Source: Actinomycetota bacterium (GTDB lineage: Bacteria; Actinomycetota; Actinomycetes; S36-B12). Taken from it: 6,587 nt of DNA. Where the stretch lies: positions 1-6,587 of the forward strand of contig RGQW01000091.1 of the NCBI GenBank assembly GCA_010029945.1, in the 5' to 3' direction. Made by a program: the position numbers and the translations under genes. The notes beneath the pieces are model-generated. The model saw only the letters and a list, made by a program, of their open reading frames with translations, searched no databases and was not told where the DNA came from. Positions 1 through 5,321 of the stretch are shown piece after piece (position 1 is the first letter of the stretch; the number at the start of each line of letters is the position of its first letter).

Positions 1-613
1 AGTGCTCCGCAACGAATGCACGTGCGGCATCGACCACATCGATCGTCCGCTGGTAGCACTCGCGTGAGTCCTCGGCCCACGTCACCAGGCCATGGTGGGC
101 GAGCACGACCCCCTCGTAGTGAGCCAAGTCGCCGACGATCTTGCTCAGCTCAAAGCCCGGACGAATCCAGTCCACGTAGGCGAACCCGTCTCCCAGGGCT
201 TCGCGCGTGACACGTTCTCCTTCGGCGTGGTTCGTCAGCGCGCAGATGGCGTCGGCGTGCACGTGGTCAATGTGGGTGAACGGCAGGAAGGCGTGCAAGA
301 GGGTCTCGATAGAGGGGCGCCGCGCGCCGGGATCCATCAGAGCCCGGGTCACAAGATCGGTCATCTCCTCGTCGGTCATCTCACCGCGATCACGCAGCGC
401 TGTCAGTTCCGAAAGACGCAACGCCGGGTAGTCCGTGTCGATCGACCCGCGCATGTCGGCGCCAGAACCCTTGACCCACATCACCTGCTGCTCTCGCCCG
501 AGGTGATCAACGACCGTCCCCTTGGCCGACGTGTTGCCCCCGCCATACACGACAAGTGACGCGTCATCACCAATGCGATTCGAACGGTCGACGAGCTGTC
601 GAAGTGGGGTCAG
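1..613 (-). CDS. Class II (zinc) sugar-phosphate aldolase, N-terminal part; gene runs off the left edge
   Basis: The visible 204 residues match class II aldolases (fuculose/rhamnulose-1-phosphate aldolase family), which split a ketose 1-phosphate into DHAP and an aldehyde using zinc. Seen in order: RSN (10-12), the phosphate-binding loop GGGNTS (24-29), WVKGSG (46-51), RPSIETLLHAFLP (99-111), HVH (117-119) and HHGLVTW (173-179). His117, His119 and His174 are the expected zinc ligands. The pattern most resembles the aldolase half of bifunctional aldolase/short-chain dehydrogenase proteins (YuxG/RhaEW type), but the second half would lie outside the window. The frame opens right after a TAA at 616-614. 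The only start before the GGGNTS loop that keeps the RSN block is CTG at 613, with no clear ribosome site; the next candidate, a GTG just before the loop, would remove conserved sequence. The 5' end overlaps the end of the isomerase gene by 47 bases in a different frame. Substrate (rhamnulose, fuculose or 5-deoxyribulose 1-phosphate) cannot be decided. The family is certain, the start is not. Confidence 0.85.
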   Translation of the reverse strand, partial: MTPLRQLVDRSNRIGDDASLVVYGGGNTSAKGTVVDHLGREQQVMWVKGSGADMRGSIDTDYPALRLSELTALRDRGEMTDEEMTDLVTRALMDPGARRPSIETLLHAFLPFTHIDHVHADAICALTNHAEGERVTREALGDGFAYVDWIRPGFELSKIVGDLAHYEGVVLAHHGLVTWAEDSRECYQRTIDVVDAARAFVAEH

Positions 614-1400
614 TTACGAAGGGGATGCCGGCTGCGTGGCAGGCAAGGGCGACCGAGACCGATCCGATCTTGTTCGCCGTATCTCCATTCCGCGCAATGC
701 GATCCGCTCCAATGATCGCCACGTCTACCAGTGAGCGAAGAATCGTCGAGGCGGCGGCACCGTCGGATTGGATGACGTGCGGGATCTGATCCTGAGTCAA
801 CTCCCACGACGTCAGCCGCGAGCCCTGCAGCAGGGGACGAGTTTCGTCGGCGTAGACCTGCTCGACGTCACCACGCAGGTGCAACTCTCGAATGATCCCC
901 AAGGCTGTCCCCCAAGCGGTCGTCGCCAAAGAGCCGGTATTGCAGTGCGTGAGGATGCGCAGCGGTCGAGTCATGGTGTTGGCCAGAATCCAATCCGCTC
1001 CTCGTCGCGACAGTTCACGATTAGCTGCTTCGTCTTCTTCGGCGATCCGATCCGCTTCGGCTAGAACTGCGTCGACGCCACCGGCGACCATGGGCCGCAC
1101 ACGGTCCACACCCCAGGCGAGGTTGACCGCTGTCGGTCGTGCATCGCGGATCCGAGTGATCTCCGAATCGAGGCGGGCGGCATCCCAGTTCTCCCGTTCA
1201 CCCTGCAACATCGCGACGGCCACTCCATAGCCACCCACGGCACCCAACGCCGGGGCGCCACGCACGACGAGCCGGATGATCGCGTCAACCACATCGTCCA
1301 CTTGGCTGCACGTGACATACGTTTCCGACGTCGGCAGCTCGGTCTGATCAATCAAGACCAAGGCTTGGTTCGACCACTGGACCGCACGAATGTCATCCAC
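567..1400 (-). CDS. mtnA: MtnA-type S-methyl-5-thioribose-1-phosphate isomerase, C-terminally truncated
   Basis: The family interconverts 5-methylthioribose 1-phosphate (or 5-deoxyribose 1-phosphate) and the matching ribulose 1-phosphate, in methionine salvage or deoxysugar disposal. In the 277 residues I see VVRGAPALG (45-53), THCNTG (151-156) with the catalytic Cys153, DETRPLLQGSRLTSWEL (185-201), GADR (231-234) with the catalytic Asp233, NGDTANKIG (238-246) and PTST (265-268). Normal members are about 340-360 residues and continue for 70-80 residues after PTST. Here only ARRPFESHW follows before TGA, so the last part of the Rossmann-like fold is missing. The end lies inside the aldolase gene in another frame. 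The start is GTG at 1400, with GGAG at 1409-1406 five bases upstream. It is divergent from the GntR gene, and a palindrome in the shared gap may control it. Both catalytic residues remain, but the lost C-terminus makes activity doubtful. A genuine deletion or an assembly join are both possible. Confidence 0.85.
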   Translation of the reverse strand: MDDIRAVQWSNQALVLIDQTELPTSETYVTCSQVDDVVDAIIRLVVRGAPALGAVGGYGVAVAMLQGERENWDAARLDSEITRIRDARPTAVNLAWGVDRVRPMVAGGVDAVLAEADRIAEEDEAANRELSRRGADWILANTMTRPLRILTHCNTGSLATTAWGTALGIIRELHLRGDVEQVYADETRPLLQGSRLTSWELTQDQIPHVIQSDGAAASTILRSLVDVAIIGADRIARNGDTANKIGSVSVALACHAAGIPFVTDPTSTARRPFESHW

Positions 1401-1405
1401 GAGAT

Positions 1406-1409
1406 CTCC
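1406..1409 (-). promoter_or_regulatory. Ribosome binding site of mtnA
   Basis: The minus strand reads GGAG here, followed by five bases and the GTG at 1400. It supports GTG as the start; a nearby ATG at 1396 is out of frame. Confidence 0.6.
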
Positions 1410-1416
1410 AACTGAG

Positions 1417-1433
1417 CAGTTGTCCTACAAGTG
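1417..1433. promoter_or_regulatory. Candidate GntR-family operator palindrome in the divergent gap
   Basis: CAGTTGTCCTACAAGTG is an inverted repeat with arms CA-N-TTGT and ACAA-N-TG around a CCT spacer; six of seven arm positions pair. Length, symmetry and the GT...AC core suit a site bound by a GntR/HutC dimer. It lies midway between mtnA (minus) and the GntR gene (plus) and would sit at the start of the mtnA leader if the proposed -10 at 1445-1440 is right. Binding by the adjacent regulator is inferred from position. Confidence 0.55.
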
Positions 1434-1438
1434 GCGGT

Positions 1439-1445
1439 TAGGCTA
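1439..1445. promoter_or_regulatory. Possible overlapping -10 elements for mtnA (minus) and the GntR gene (plus)
   Basis: The plus strand reads TAGGCT at 1439-1444 and the minus strand reads TAGCCT at 1445-1440; both fit TAnnnT. The minus-strand element would start the mtnA transcript near 1433, at the edge of the palindrome. The plus-strand element would start the regulator transcript near 1451, just upstream of its ribosome site. I see no convincing -35 on either strand, so these are tentative. Confidence 0.35.
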
Positions 1446-1452
1446 GCGCACC

Positions 1453-1459
1453 GAGGGGG
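1453..1459 (+). promoter_or_regulatory. Ribosome binding site of the GntR gene
   Basis: GAGGGGG lies a few bases ahead of the GTG at 1465, supporting that start. Confidence 0.6.
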
Positions 1460-1464
1460 TAACT

Positions 1465-2220
1465 GTGAGTGGAACCGACGTGACAGGAACGGGTACGACG
1501 CGAGGAACCTCGCGGGTACCTCTCGGTCGAGAAATCGCCGAAGACCTCCGCCGGAGAATCGTCGGGGGTGAGTTCCCTCCCGGAGCGAGGCTTCCCAGCG
1601 AGACCGATCTCGCCGCCGCCTACCGAGTTTCCCGCGTGACCATTCGTACCGCCGCCAAGGCACTCGAATCCCAAGGCCTGGTCGACATTCGTCACGGATC
1701 CGGCATGTTTGTCGTCGACTTCGGTGGCCAGATCCGGTCTGGAGTTCAAGAACTTCGATCGATCACCGAAACGATTGCCGAGATGGGCCTCGAGCCGGGT
1801 GTGGAGTACCACTCGATCTCACGCCGCCCCGGATCACGCCACGAATCAACCCGCCTTCACCTTGACAGTGGTGCAGACGTTCTCGAACTCCAGCGTGCCA
1901 TTACCGCCGACGGTGAAGTCGTGGCGTACTCGTACGACGTTCTGCCCGCGGGTGACATGACGACCGAAGTCGAGAAGAGTTTCGGTGACGGCTCCATGTT
2001 CGCGTCCATGGATCGGATCGGCTTGGTCTCCGTCAGGGCTCTCGCGGAGTTGCACGCCGTCCATTCGGCCGACATCGGCTGGGGCGATGACCGTCCCGAT
2101 AACGGTCTCTACCTCCTCCTCGACCAAGTGCACTTCGACCGCGACGGAACCCCCGTCGCATACAGCCAGACATATTTCGTCGAAGGACGCTTTCAGTTCG
2201 TGTTGCTACGCACGCGGTGA
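1465..2220 (+). CDS. GntR family (HutC subfamily) transcriptional regulator with UTRA domain
   Basis: A 251-residue one-component regulator that probably represses neighbouring catabolic genes until a sugar-like ligand binds. Residues 20-84 form the winged helix-turn-helix, with GREIAEDLRRRI, GEFPPGARLPSETDLA, the recognition-helix segment VSRVTIRTAAKALESQGLV and the wing IRHGSGMFV. Residues from about 95 to the end form a UTRA ligand domain, ending in the typical YLLLDQVHFDRDGTPVAYSQTYF segment before the last strand. Length is normal for the subfamily. The start is GTG at 1465, with a purine-rich GAGGGGG (1453-1459) six bases upstream. It is divergent from mtnA and the palindrome at 1417-1433 is the natural autoregulatory site. 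The lactate dehydrogenase gene follows in the same direction but seems to have its own promoter. The ligand cannot be read from the sequence; a phosphosugar or deoxysugar is a guess from context. Confidence 0.93.
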   Translation: MSGTDVTGTGTTRGTSRVPLGREIAEDLRRRIVGGEFPPGARLPSETDLAAAYRVSRVTIRTAAKALESQGLVDIRHGSGMFVVDFGGQIRSGVQELRSITETIAEMGLEPGVEYHSISRRPGSRHESTRLHLDSGADVLELQRAITADGEVVAYSYDVLPAGDMTTEVEKSFGDGSMFASMDRIGLVSVRALAELHAVHSADIGWGDDRPDNGLYLLLDQVHFDRDGTPVAYSQTYFVEGRFQFVLLRTR

Positions 2221-2246
2221 CGCTCGGGCACTGAAGTGTCAGCCGC

Positions 2247-2252
2247 TATCCT
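2247..2252 (+). promoter_or_regulatory. Possible -10 element for a leaderless lldD transcript
   Basis: TATCCT lies seven bases before the GTG at 2260, the distance expected when transcription begins at the start codon. AGGG at 2254-2257 is only two bases from the GTG, too close for an ordinary ribosome site. No clear -35 is seen. Confidence 0.4.
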
Positions 2253-2259
2253 GAGGGCT

Positions 2260-3462
2260 GTGCGCATTCCCCGATGGTCGGAAATCCGAGAACTCGCGCA
2301 GTTCGAAACCCCCAATCTGAACTCGCGAGAGCGGGCACTCGGAAGAGCGGCGAGCCTGAGCGATATCCGCGCCATCGCGAAGAGGTTCACTCCGCGGGCG
2401 GTGTTCGACTACACCGACGGCTCCGCCGGAGAAGAACTTGCTCTGTTGCGTCAGCGCCAACTTTTCCGCTCCGTTGAATTCCGTCCCACCGCTCTGGTCG
2501 ACGTTTCGAATGTCGACCCTTCGACAACGTTCCTCGGTTCGCCGGTGGATCTCCCGATCGGTTTCGGTCCCACCGGATTCACGCGCATGATGCATCACGC
2601 CGGAGAGGAAGCCACTGCGTCCGTTGCACGCGATAACAACCTCGCGTTTGTTCTCTCCACACTCGGCACCACCAGCCCGGAAGACCTGCAAAGGGTTGCT
2701 GCCGGGGGGAACAATTGGTTCCAGTTGTACATATCGAAAGACCGTTCCATCACCCACGACTTGCTCGACAGGGTCGAGTCGGCCGGCTACAGCACGATCG
2801 AACTCACGATCGACACTCCCGTCGGTGGTATTCGTCGCCGAGACATTCGCAACGGTCTGACCGTTCCTCCAAGACTCACCGTGTCCACCGCCCTCGACAT
2901 GGCGCTGCATCCCACGTGGGTGTGGAACGCCTTGACGCATGAGCCGTTGGAATTCGCGTCCTTGAAGAACTCGGAGGGCACCGTCGGGGAACTGCTCAGC
3001 CGCGTTTTCGATGCATCATTGACGATCGATGACGTCTCATGGCTTCGAGACCGGTGGCCCGGGAAACTCGTCGTCAAGGGGGTCCAGTCCGTCACCACAT
3101 CCAAGGAATTGTCGGCCGCCGGCGTCGACGCGATCGTCTTGTCCAACCACGGCGGACGCCAACTGGATCGTGCGCCGGTTCCGATGGAGTTGCTCCCCGA
3201 TGTGGTTGCAGCGGTTCCCGAGGACTGCGAGGTGTACCTCGACGGTGGCATTACCGACGGCGCGGATGCGCTGGCGGCTGTCGCACTGGGAGCGCGCGGT
3301 GTCTTCGTCGGTCGCGCGCACCTCTACGGCCTGATGGCCGGAGGACAATCGGGCGTGCGAAAGGTCGTGGAGCTGTTCCGTGAACAGGTCACGACTCAGA
3401 TGGCGCTCCTGGGCGTTCGAACGCTCGCGGATCTCTCACCCGAACATATTCGCTTCCGGTAA
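2260..3462 (+). CDS. lldD: FMN-dependent L-lactate dehydrogenase (alpha-hydroxy acid dehydrogenase family)
   Basis: The enzyme oxidises L-lactate (or a related 2-hydroxy acid) to pyruvate with FMN and passes electrons to the respiratory chain at the membrane. The 400-residue TIM-barrel shows the family blocks in order: FDYTDGSA (49-56), the FMN loop GFGPTGFTRMMH (101-112), STLGTTS (133-139), WFQLY (153-157), TIDTP (183-187), LVVKGV (270-275) with the FMN-contacting Lys273, SNHGGRQLDRAPVP (295-308) with the catalytic base His297 and substrate Arg300, LDGGI (327-331) and GRAHLYGL (351-358). The pattern is that of actinobacterial LldD. I chose GTG at 2260 (protein beginning MRIPRWSEI), where relatives begin; a GTG at 2236 would add eight residues without a ribosome site. 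It is downstream of the GntR gene and ends four bases from a convergent gene, with no terminator seen between. In context it could finish oxidation of lactaldehyde-derived lactate from fucose or rhamnose. Glycolate or another hydroxy acid remains possible. Confidence 0.92.
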   Translation: MRIPRWSEIRELAQFETPNLNSRERALGRAASLSDIRAIAKRFTPRAVFDYTDGSAGEELALLRQRQLFRSVEFRPTALVDVSNVDPSTTFLGSPVDLPIGFGPTGFTRMMHHAGEEATASVARDNNLAFVLSTLGTTSPEDLQRVAAGGNNWFQLYISKDRSITHDLLDRVESAGYSTIELTIDTPVGGIRRRDIRNGLTVPPRLTVSTALDMALHPTWVWNALTHEPLEFASLKNSEGTVGELLSRVFDASLTIDDVSWLRDRWPGKLVVKGVQSVTTSKELSAAGVDAIVLSNHGGRQLDRAPVPMELLPDVVAAVPEDCEVYLDGGITDGADALAAVALGARGVFVGRAHLYGLMAGGQSGVRKVVELFREQVTTQMALLGVRTLADLSPEHIRFR

Positions 3463-3466
3463 GGGA

Positions 3467-3727
3467 CTACTCCGAGTCGAGCGGAAGCGTGATCGTTTCG
3501 CTCTTCGCGACCACATGTGAGTCCGCGTCGTACACCGTGACTGTTTCATCTTCAACGATGAGATTGCCGTCAGCGTCTCGCACGTCAATCGTCTCGTCCA
3601 CGAGTGAGCCTTCGGGGGCGGAAGCGACGACGAGATCGTCGGTGACGGTGCCGATCACGTTGTCGTTCTCGTCAAGGACAACCTCTACCTCGATGTCTTC
3701 ACCGATCTCAATGTCGTCGTCCGGCAT
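3467..3727 (-). CDS. Small acidic protein made of 16-residue tandem repeats, function unknown
   Basis: I do not recognise this 86-residue protein. It is strongly acidic, has no cysteine, signal peptide or membrane segment, and is built on a 16-residue period: units begin at residues 13, 29, 45 and 61, with a partial unit at 77. The third and fourth units align best (each opens with Glu-Thr-[IV]-x-V, then D-A-D-[GS] and a two-valine-like pair); the second is degenerate. Each unit looks like strand, Asp/Asn-rich turn, strand, suggesting a small repeat beta-sheet, perhaps metal-dependent. The chosen start is ATG at 3727, five bases after GGAGAA (3736-3731). A GTG at 3763 in the same frame would add 12 acidic residues but has no ribosome site. 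It follows the fucU-like gene (stop at 3772) on the same strand and may be cotranscribed. The opposite strand is also open and serine-rich, but that is explained by the Asp/Val codons here. Confidence 0.6.
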   Translation of the reverse strand: MPDDDIEIGEDIEVEVVLDENDNVIGTVTDDLVVASAPEGSLVDETIDVRDADGNLIVEDETVTVYDADSHVVAKSETITLPLDSE

Positions 3728-3730
3728 GTC

Positions 3731-3736
3731 TTCTCC
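3731..3736 (-). promoter_or_regulatory. Ribosome binding site deciding the start of the repeat protein
   Basis: The minus strand reads GGAGAA, then GAC, then ATG at 3727. This is the best ribosome site near this gene and favours ATG 3727 over the upstream GTG at 3763. Confidence 0.5.
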
Positions 3737-3771
3737 ATTTCCCTCGTCGTCGGTTGTGGTCACGCTACTGG

Positions 3772-4005
3772 CTAGAAGATAACGCCCTTGTGCAGGATGA
3801 AACAGCCGTAGGGCTGGTCCTCCAACGTATGCACCACCGCGTACGCGGCAGATGCCCGCTGGTAGAAGTCCAAGCGCGGAATGACGCCGTACTCCAGGCT
3901 GCGCCCCTCGCTCTCACTGGCGAGAGCCAGAAGGCCGTTCTGCAAGGACGTCATCTTGATCTTCAACAGGTCACCGCTGAGCAAGGGGTCGATTCCTTTG
4001 AGCAT
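3772..4005 (-). CDS. FucU/RbsD family L-fucose mutarotase with an internal deletion, probable remnant
   Basis: The family interconverts alpha and beta anomers of fucose or ribose so that the next enzyme can use them. Both ends of FucU are clear in the 77 residues: MLKGIDPLLSGDLLK (1-15) matches the start, and RLDFYQRASAAYAVVHT (44-60) with PYGCFILHKGV (65-75) matches the end, including the usual FYxRA and YGN-like positions. Full members have about 140 residues. The middle, about 60-65 residues including the MGHGDEI segment with the catalytic His, is absent, and residues 16-43 bridge the gap in frame. There is no room in the DNA for the missing part in another frame. Without the His the mutarotase reaction should be lost. 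The start is ATG at 4005, six bases after a minus-strand TAGGTT, suggesting a leaderless message. It is divergent from the dehydrogenase gene. The family call is good; whether the product is made or useful is unknown. Confidence 0.7.
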   Translation of the reverse strand: MLKGIDPLLSGDLLKIKMTSLQNGLLALASESEGRSLEYGVIPRLDFYQRASAAYAVVHTLEDQPYGCFILHKGVIF

Positions 4006-4011
4006 GCGGGA

Positions 4012-4017
4012 AACCTA
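4012..4017 (-). promoter_or_regulatory. Possible -10 element for a leaderless fucU-like transcript
   Basis: The minus strand reads TAGGTT, then six bases, then the ATG at 4005. That spacing puts the transcript start at or next to the start codon. No ribosome site is present in those six bases and no clear -35 was seen. Confidence 0.4.
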
Positions 4018-4039
4018 TCCCGTTCCTCTCGGCCCTCGC

Positions 4040-4045
4040 TAGCCT
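4040..4045 (+). promoter_or_regulatory. Possible -10 element for the alcohol dehydrogenase gene
   Basis: TAGCCT within GCTAGCCT would start transcription near 4052 and give a leader of about 40 bases. The same octamer occurs on the minus strand at 1447-1440 ahead of mtnA. No clear -35 was seen. Confidence 0.35.
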
Positions 4046-4053
4046 GTTGGACG

Positions 4054-4072
4054 GTGACGGCTCCGCCGTCAC
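4054..4072. promoter_or_regulatory. Perfect inverted repeat between the -10 and the ribosome site of the dehydrogenase gene
   Basis: GTGACGGC and GCCGTCAC pair perfectly over 8 bp around a TCC loop. It lies just after the proposed transcript start and eight bases before the ribosome site. It could be an operator that blocks transcription, or a leader hairpin affecting translation or message stability. There is no T-run after it, so it is not a standard intrinsic terminator. Confidence 0.5.
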
Positions 4073-4080
4073 GTTGACAG

Positions 4081-4085
4081 AAGGG
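4081..4085 (+). promoter_or_regulatory. Ribosome binding site of the dehydrogenase gene
   Basis: AAGGG precedes the ATG at 4092 by six bases and supports that start over a TTG at 4047, which would run through the inverted repeat. Confidence 0.5.
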
Positions 4086-4091
4086 CGGGAA

Positions 4092-5249
4092 ATGACCGGC
4101 ATCAAGGCTGCTGTCCTGACCGGACCTACGTCGTATGAGGTCCAGGAGTTCCCCCACCCGGCGCTCGAAGACGGCGCCCTGCTGATGCAGATCGAAATGT
4201 CCGGGATCTGCGGCACGGATAAGCACACGTACCTCGGCGAAACAAAGCAGTACGCCGGCACCCCGGCGGAGACAGACACACCGTTCCCCATCATTCAAGG
4301 CCACGAGAACGTGGGAGTTATTTCCGAGATCACACCCACCGCCGCAGAGTCCTTAGAGTTCTACGGTCGACCACTGAAGGTCGGGGATCGCATCACGATG
4401 TGCCCCGACATCGTGTGCGGTTCGTGTTACGAATGCACACACGTCATGGGATACGTGTGGTGCGAGAACAGCGACTGCTACGGAAACTCCTATTCGTCCG
4501 CCGATCCACCGCATCTGATGGGTGGCTGGGCAGAGCAGATGTACATCCGTCCTGACACGTTCGTCTACAAAGTTCCTTCGGGCCTGAGTCCACGCGTCGC
4601 TGTTCTCGCCGAGCTCATGGCCTGCACGGCGTCACTCGACAAGCTGAAGGAGTTCTCGTCCTACGCGATCGAGGGCTTTAACTCCGGCGACACCGTGGTG
4701 GTGATCGGTTCCGGGCCGCTCGGCCTTCTGCACATCGTCAAGGCAGACATGATGGGAGCAGGTCGGATCATCGCCACCGACCTCAGCGAGCACCGGTTGT
4801 CCTTCGCGAAACGGTGCGGCGCGAACGCGACATTGAATGCCTCGCAATCATCCGCCGAGGAGCGCATCCACCAGGTCATGGAGATGACTCGTGGGCGAGG
4901 TGCGGACGTTGTGCTGCATATGGCCAATACCCCGGCCTCCTTCATCGAGGGCATCGAGATGCTCAAGCGCGGCGGCATGATGCTGGAGATGGGAAATTTC
5001 GCTGATACCGGAGATATCAACATGAACATCCACCGGCACATCTGCAGCAAGAACATTCGACTCATCGGTCTGACCAACCATCCCTCCACGGGCTACGGCC
5101 CCGCCATGGATCTCCTCGAGCGGTACGCCGATCGATACCCCTTCGACGACTTCGTCAGTCACGAGTACGCGCTCGCAGATGTAGACGAGGCCATGCGCAT
5201 GTCGATGGATACCGAAAGCTTGAAAGTGGTCATCAACCCGAACCTTTGA
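4092..5249 (+). CDS. Zinc-dependent medium-chain alcohol/polyol dehydrogenase
   Basis: An MDR-superfamily enzyme oxidising an alcohol or polyol with a nicotinamide cofactor in the cytoplasm. In the 385 residues the N-terminal catalytic domain has ICGTDKH (39-45) with Cys40, and GHE (70-72) with His71 and Glu72, the usual catalytic zinc set, plus Glu174 in AELMACTAS. The structural zinc lobe has Cys109, Cys112, Cys115 and Cys124, with eight residues before the last Cys where seven is usual. The Rossmann domain has GSGPLG (206-211), and Asp230 at the end of its second strand suggests NAD rather than NADP. The start is ATG at 4092 (MTGIKAAVLTG), where relatives begin and with an AAGGG ribosome site. 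It is divergent from the fucU-like remnant. The subgroup looks like threonine/sorbitol/inosose-type dehydrogenases; I cannot name the substrate. A role in deoxysugar or polyol oxidation is inferred from neighbours only. Confidence 0.88.
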   Translation: MTGIKAAVLTGPTSYEVQEFPHPALEDGALLMQIEMSGICGTDKHTYLGETKQYAGTPAETDTPFPIIQGHENVGVISEITPTAAESLEFYGRPLKVGDRITMCPDIVCGSCYECTHVMGYVWCENSDCYGNSYSSADPPHLMGGWAEQMYIRPDTFVYKVPSGLSPRVAVLAELMACTASLDKLKEFSSYAIEGFNSGDTVVVIGSGPLGLLHIVKADMMGAGRIIATDLSEHRLSFAKRCGANATLNASQSSAEERIHQVMEMTRGRGADVVLHMANTPASFIEGIEMLKRGGMMLEMGNFADTGDINMNIHRHICSKNIRLIGLTNHPSTGYGPAMDLLERYADRYPFDDFVSHEYALADVDEAMRMSMDTESLKVVINPNL

Positions 5250-5266
5250 GACGCCGCTCAGGTGTC
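5250..5266 (+). terminator. Weak hairpin after the dehydrogenase gene
   Basis: GACGCC and GGTGTC can pair over six positions (one G-U) around GCTCA, directly after the TGA at 5247-5249. The following GTGATTCTT is only loosely T-rich, so it is at best a weak terminator. Confidence 0.25.
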
Positions 5267-5286
5267 GTGATTCTTGGCACCCAGAC

Positions 5287-5315
5287 TTGGAAATGGCGCG
5301 CTTCCATGTTCTAGT
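5287..5315 (+). promoter_or_regulatory. Possible promoter for a leaderless universal stress protein transcript
   Basis: TTGGAA (5287-5292) and TCTAGT (5310-5315) are separated by 17 bp and resemble -35 and -10 boxes (four of six matches each). The -10 ends six bases before the ATG at 5322, so transcription would begin at the start codon. GGAG at 5316-5319 is only two bases from the ATG, short for a ribosome site. Confidence 0.4.
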
Positions 5316-5321
5316 GGAGAC

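Noticed and set aside
92..559. Long open frame on the plus strand, 155 residues
   Set aside because: It is the antisense of the class II aldolase, whose zinc and phosphate-loop motifs are clear on the minus strand; the plus-strand protein has no family features.
2199..2214. Second GntR operator before lldD (CGTG...CACG)
   Set aside because: Only four arm bases pair, it lies inside the GntR coding region, and it does not match the 1417-1433 palindrome.
2239..2940. Minus-strand open frame of 233 residues opposite lldD
   Set aside because: The plus strand carries every motif of LldD; the antisense frame is Arg/Gly-rich with no motif.
3463..3466. Terminator between convergent lldD and the repeat protein
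   Set aside because: Only four bases separate the stops and the nearby GACT/AGTC pairing is four bases long, too weak to call.
3489..3782. Serine/threonine-rich plus-strand frame opposite the repeat protein
   Set aside because: Ser/Thr-rich text is what the complement of Asp/Glu/Val codons gives. The minus-strand frame has a ribosome site and an exact 16-residue period, though the choice is not absolute.
4047..4091. TTG start giving the dehydrogenase 15 more residues
   Set aside because: The extension crosses the inverted repeat and has no ribosome site; ATG at 4092 fits family N-termini and has AAGGG upstream.
5274..5321. TTG start giving the stress protein 16 more residues
   Set aside because: The added residues do not resemble a Usp N-terminus, and a promoter-like pair ends just before the ATG at 5322.
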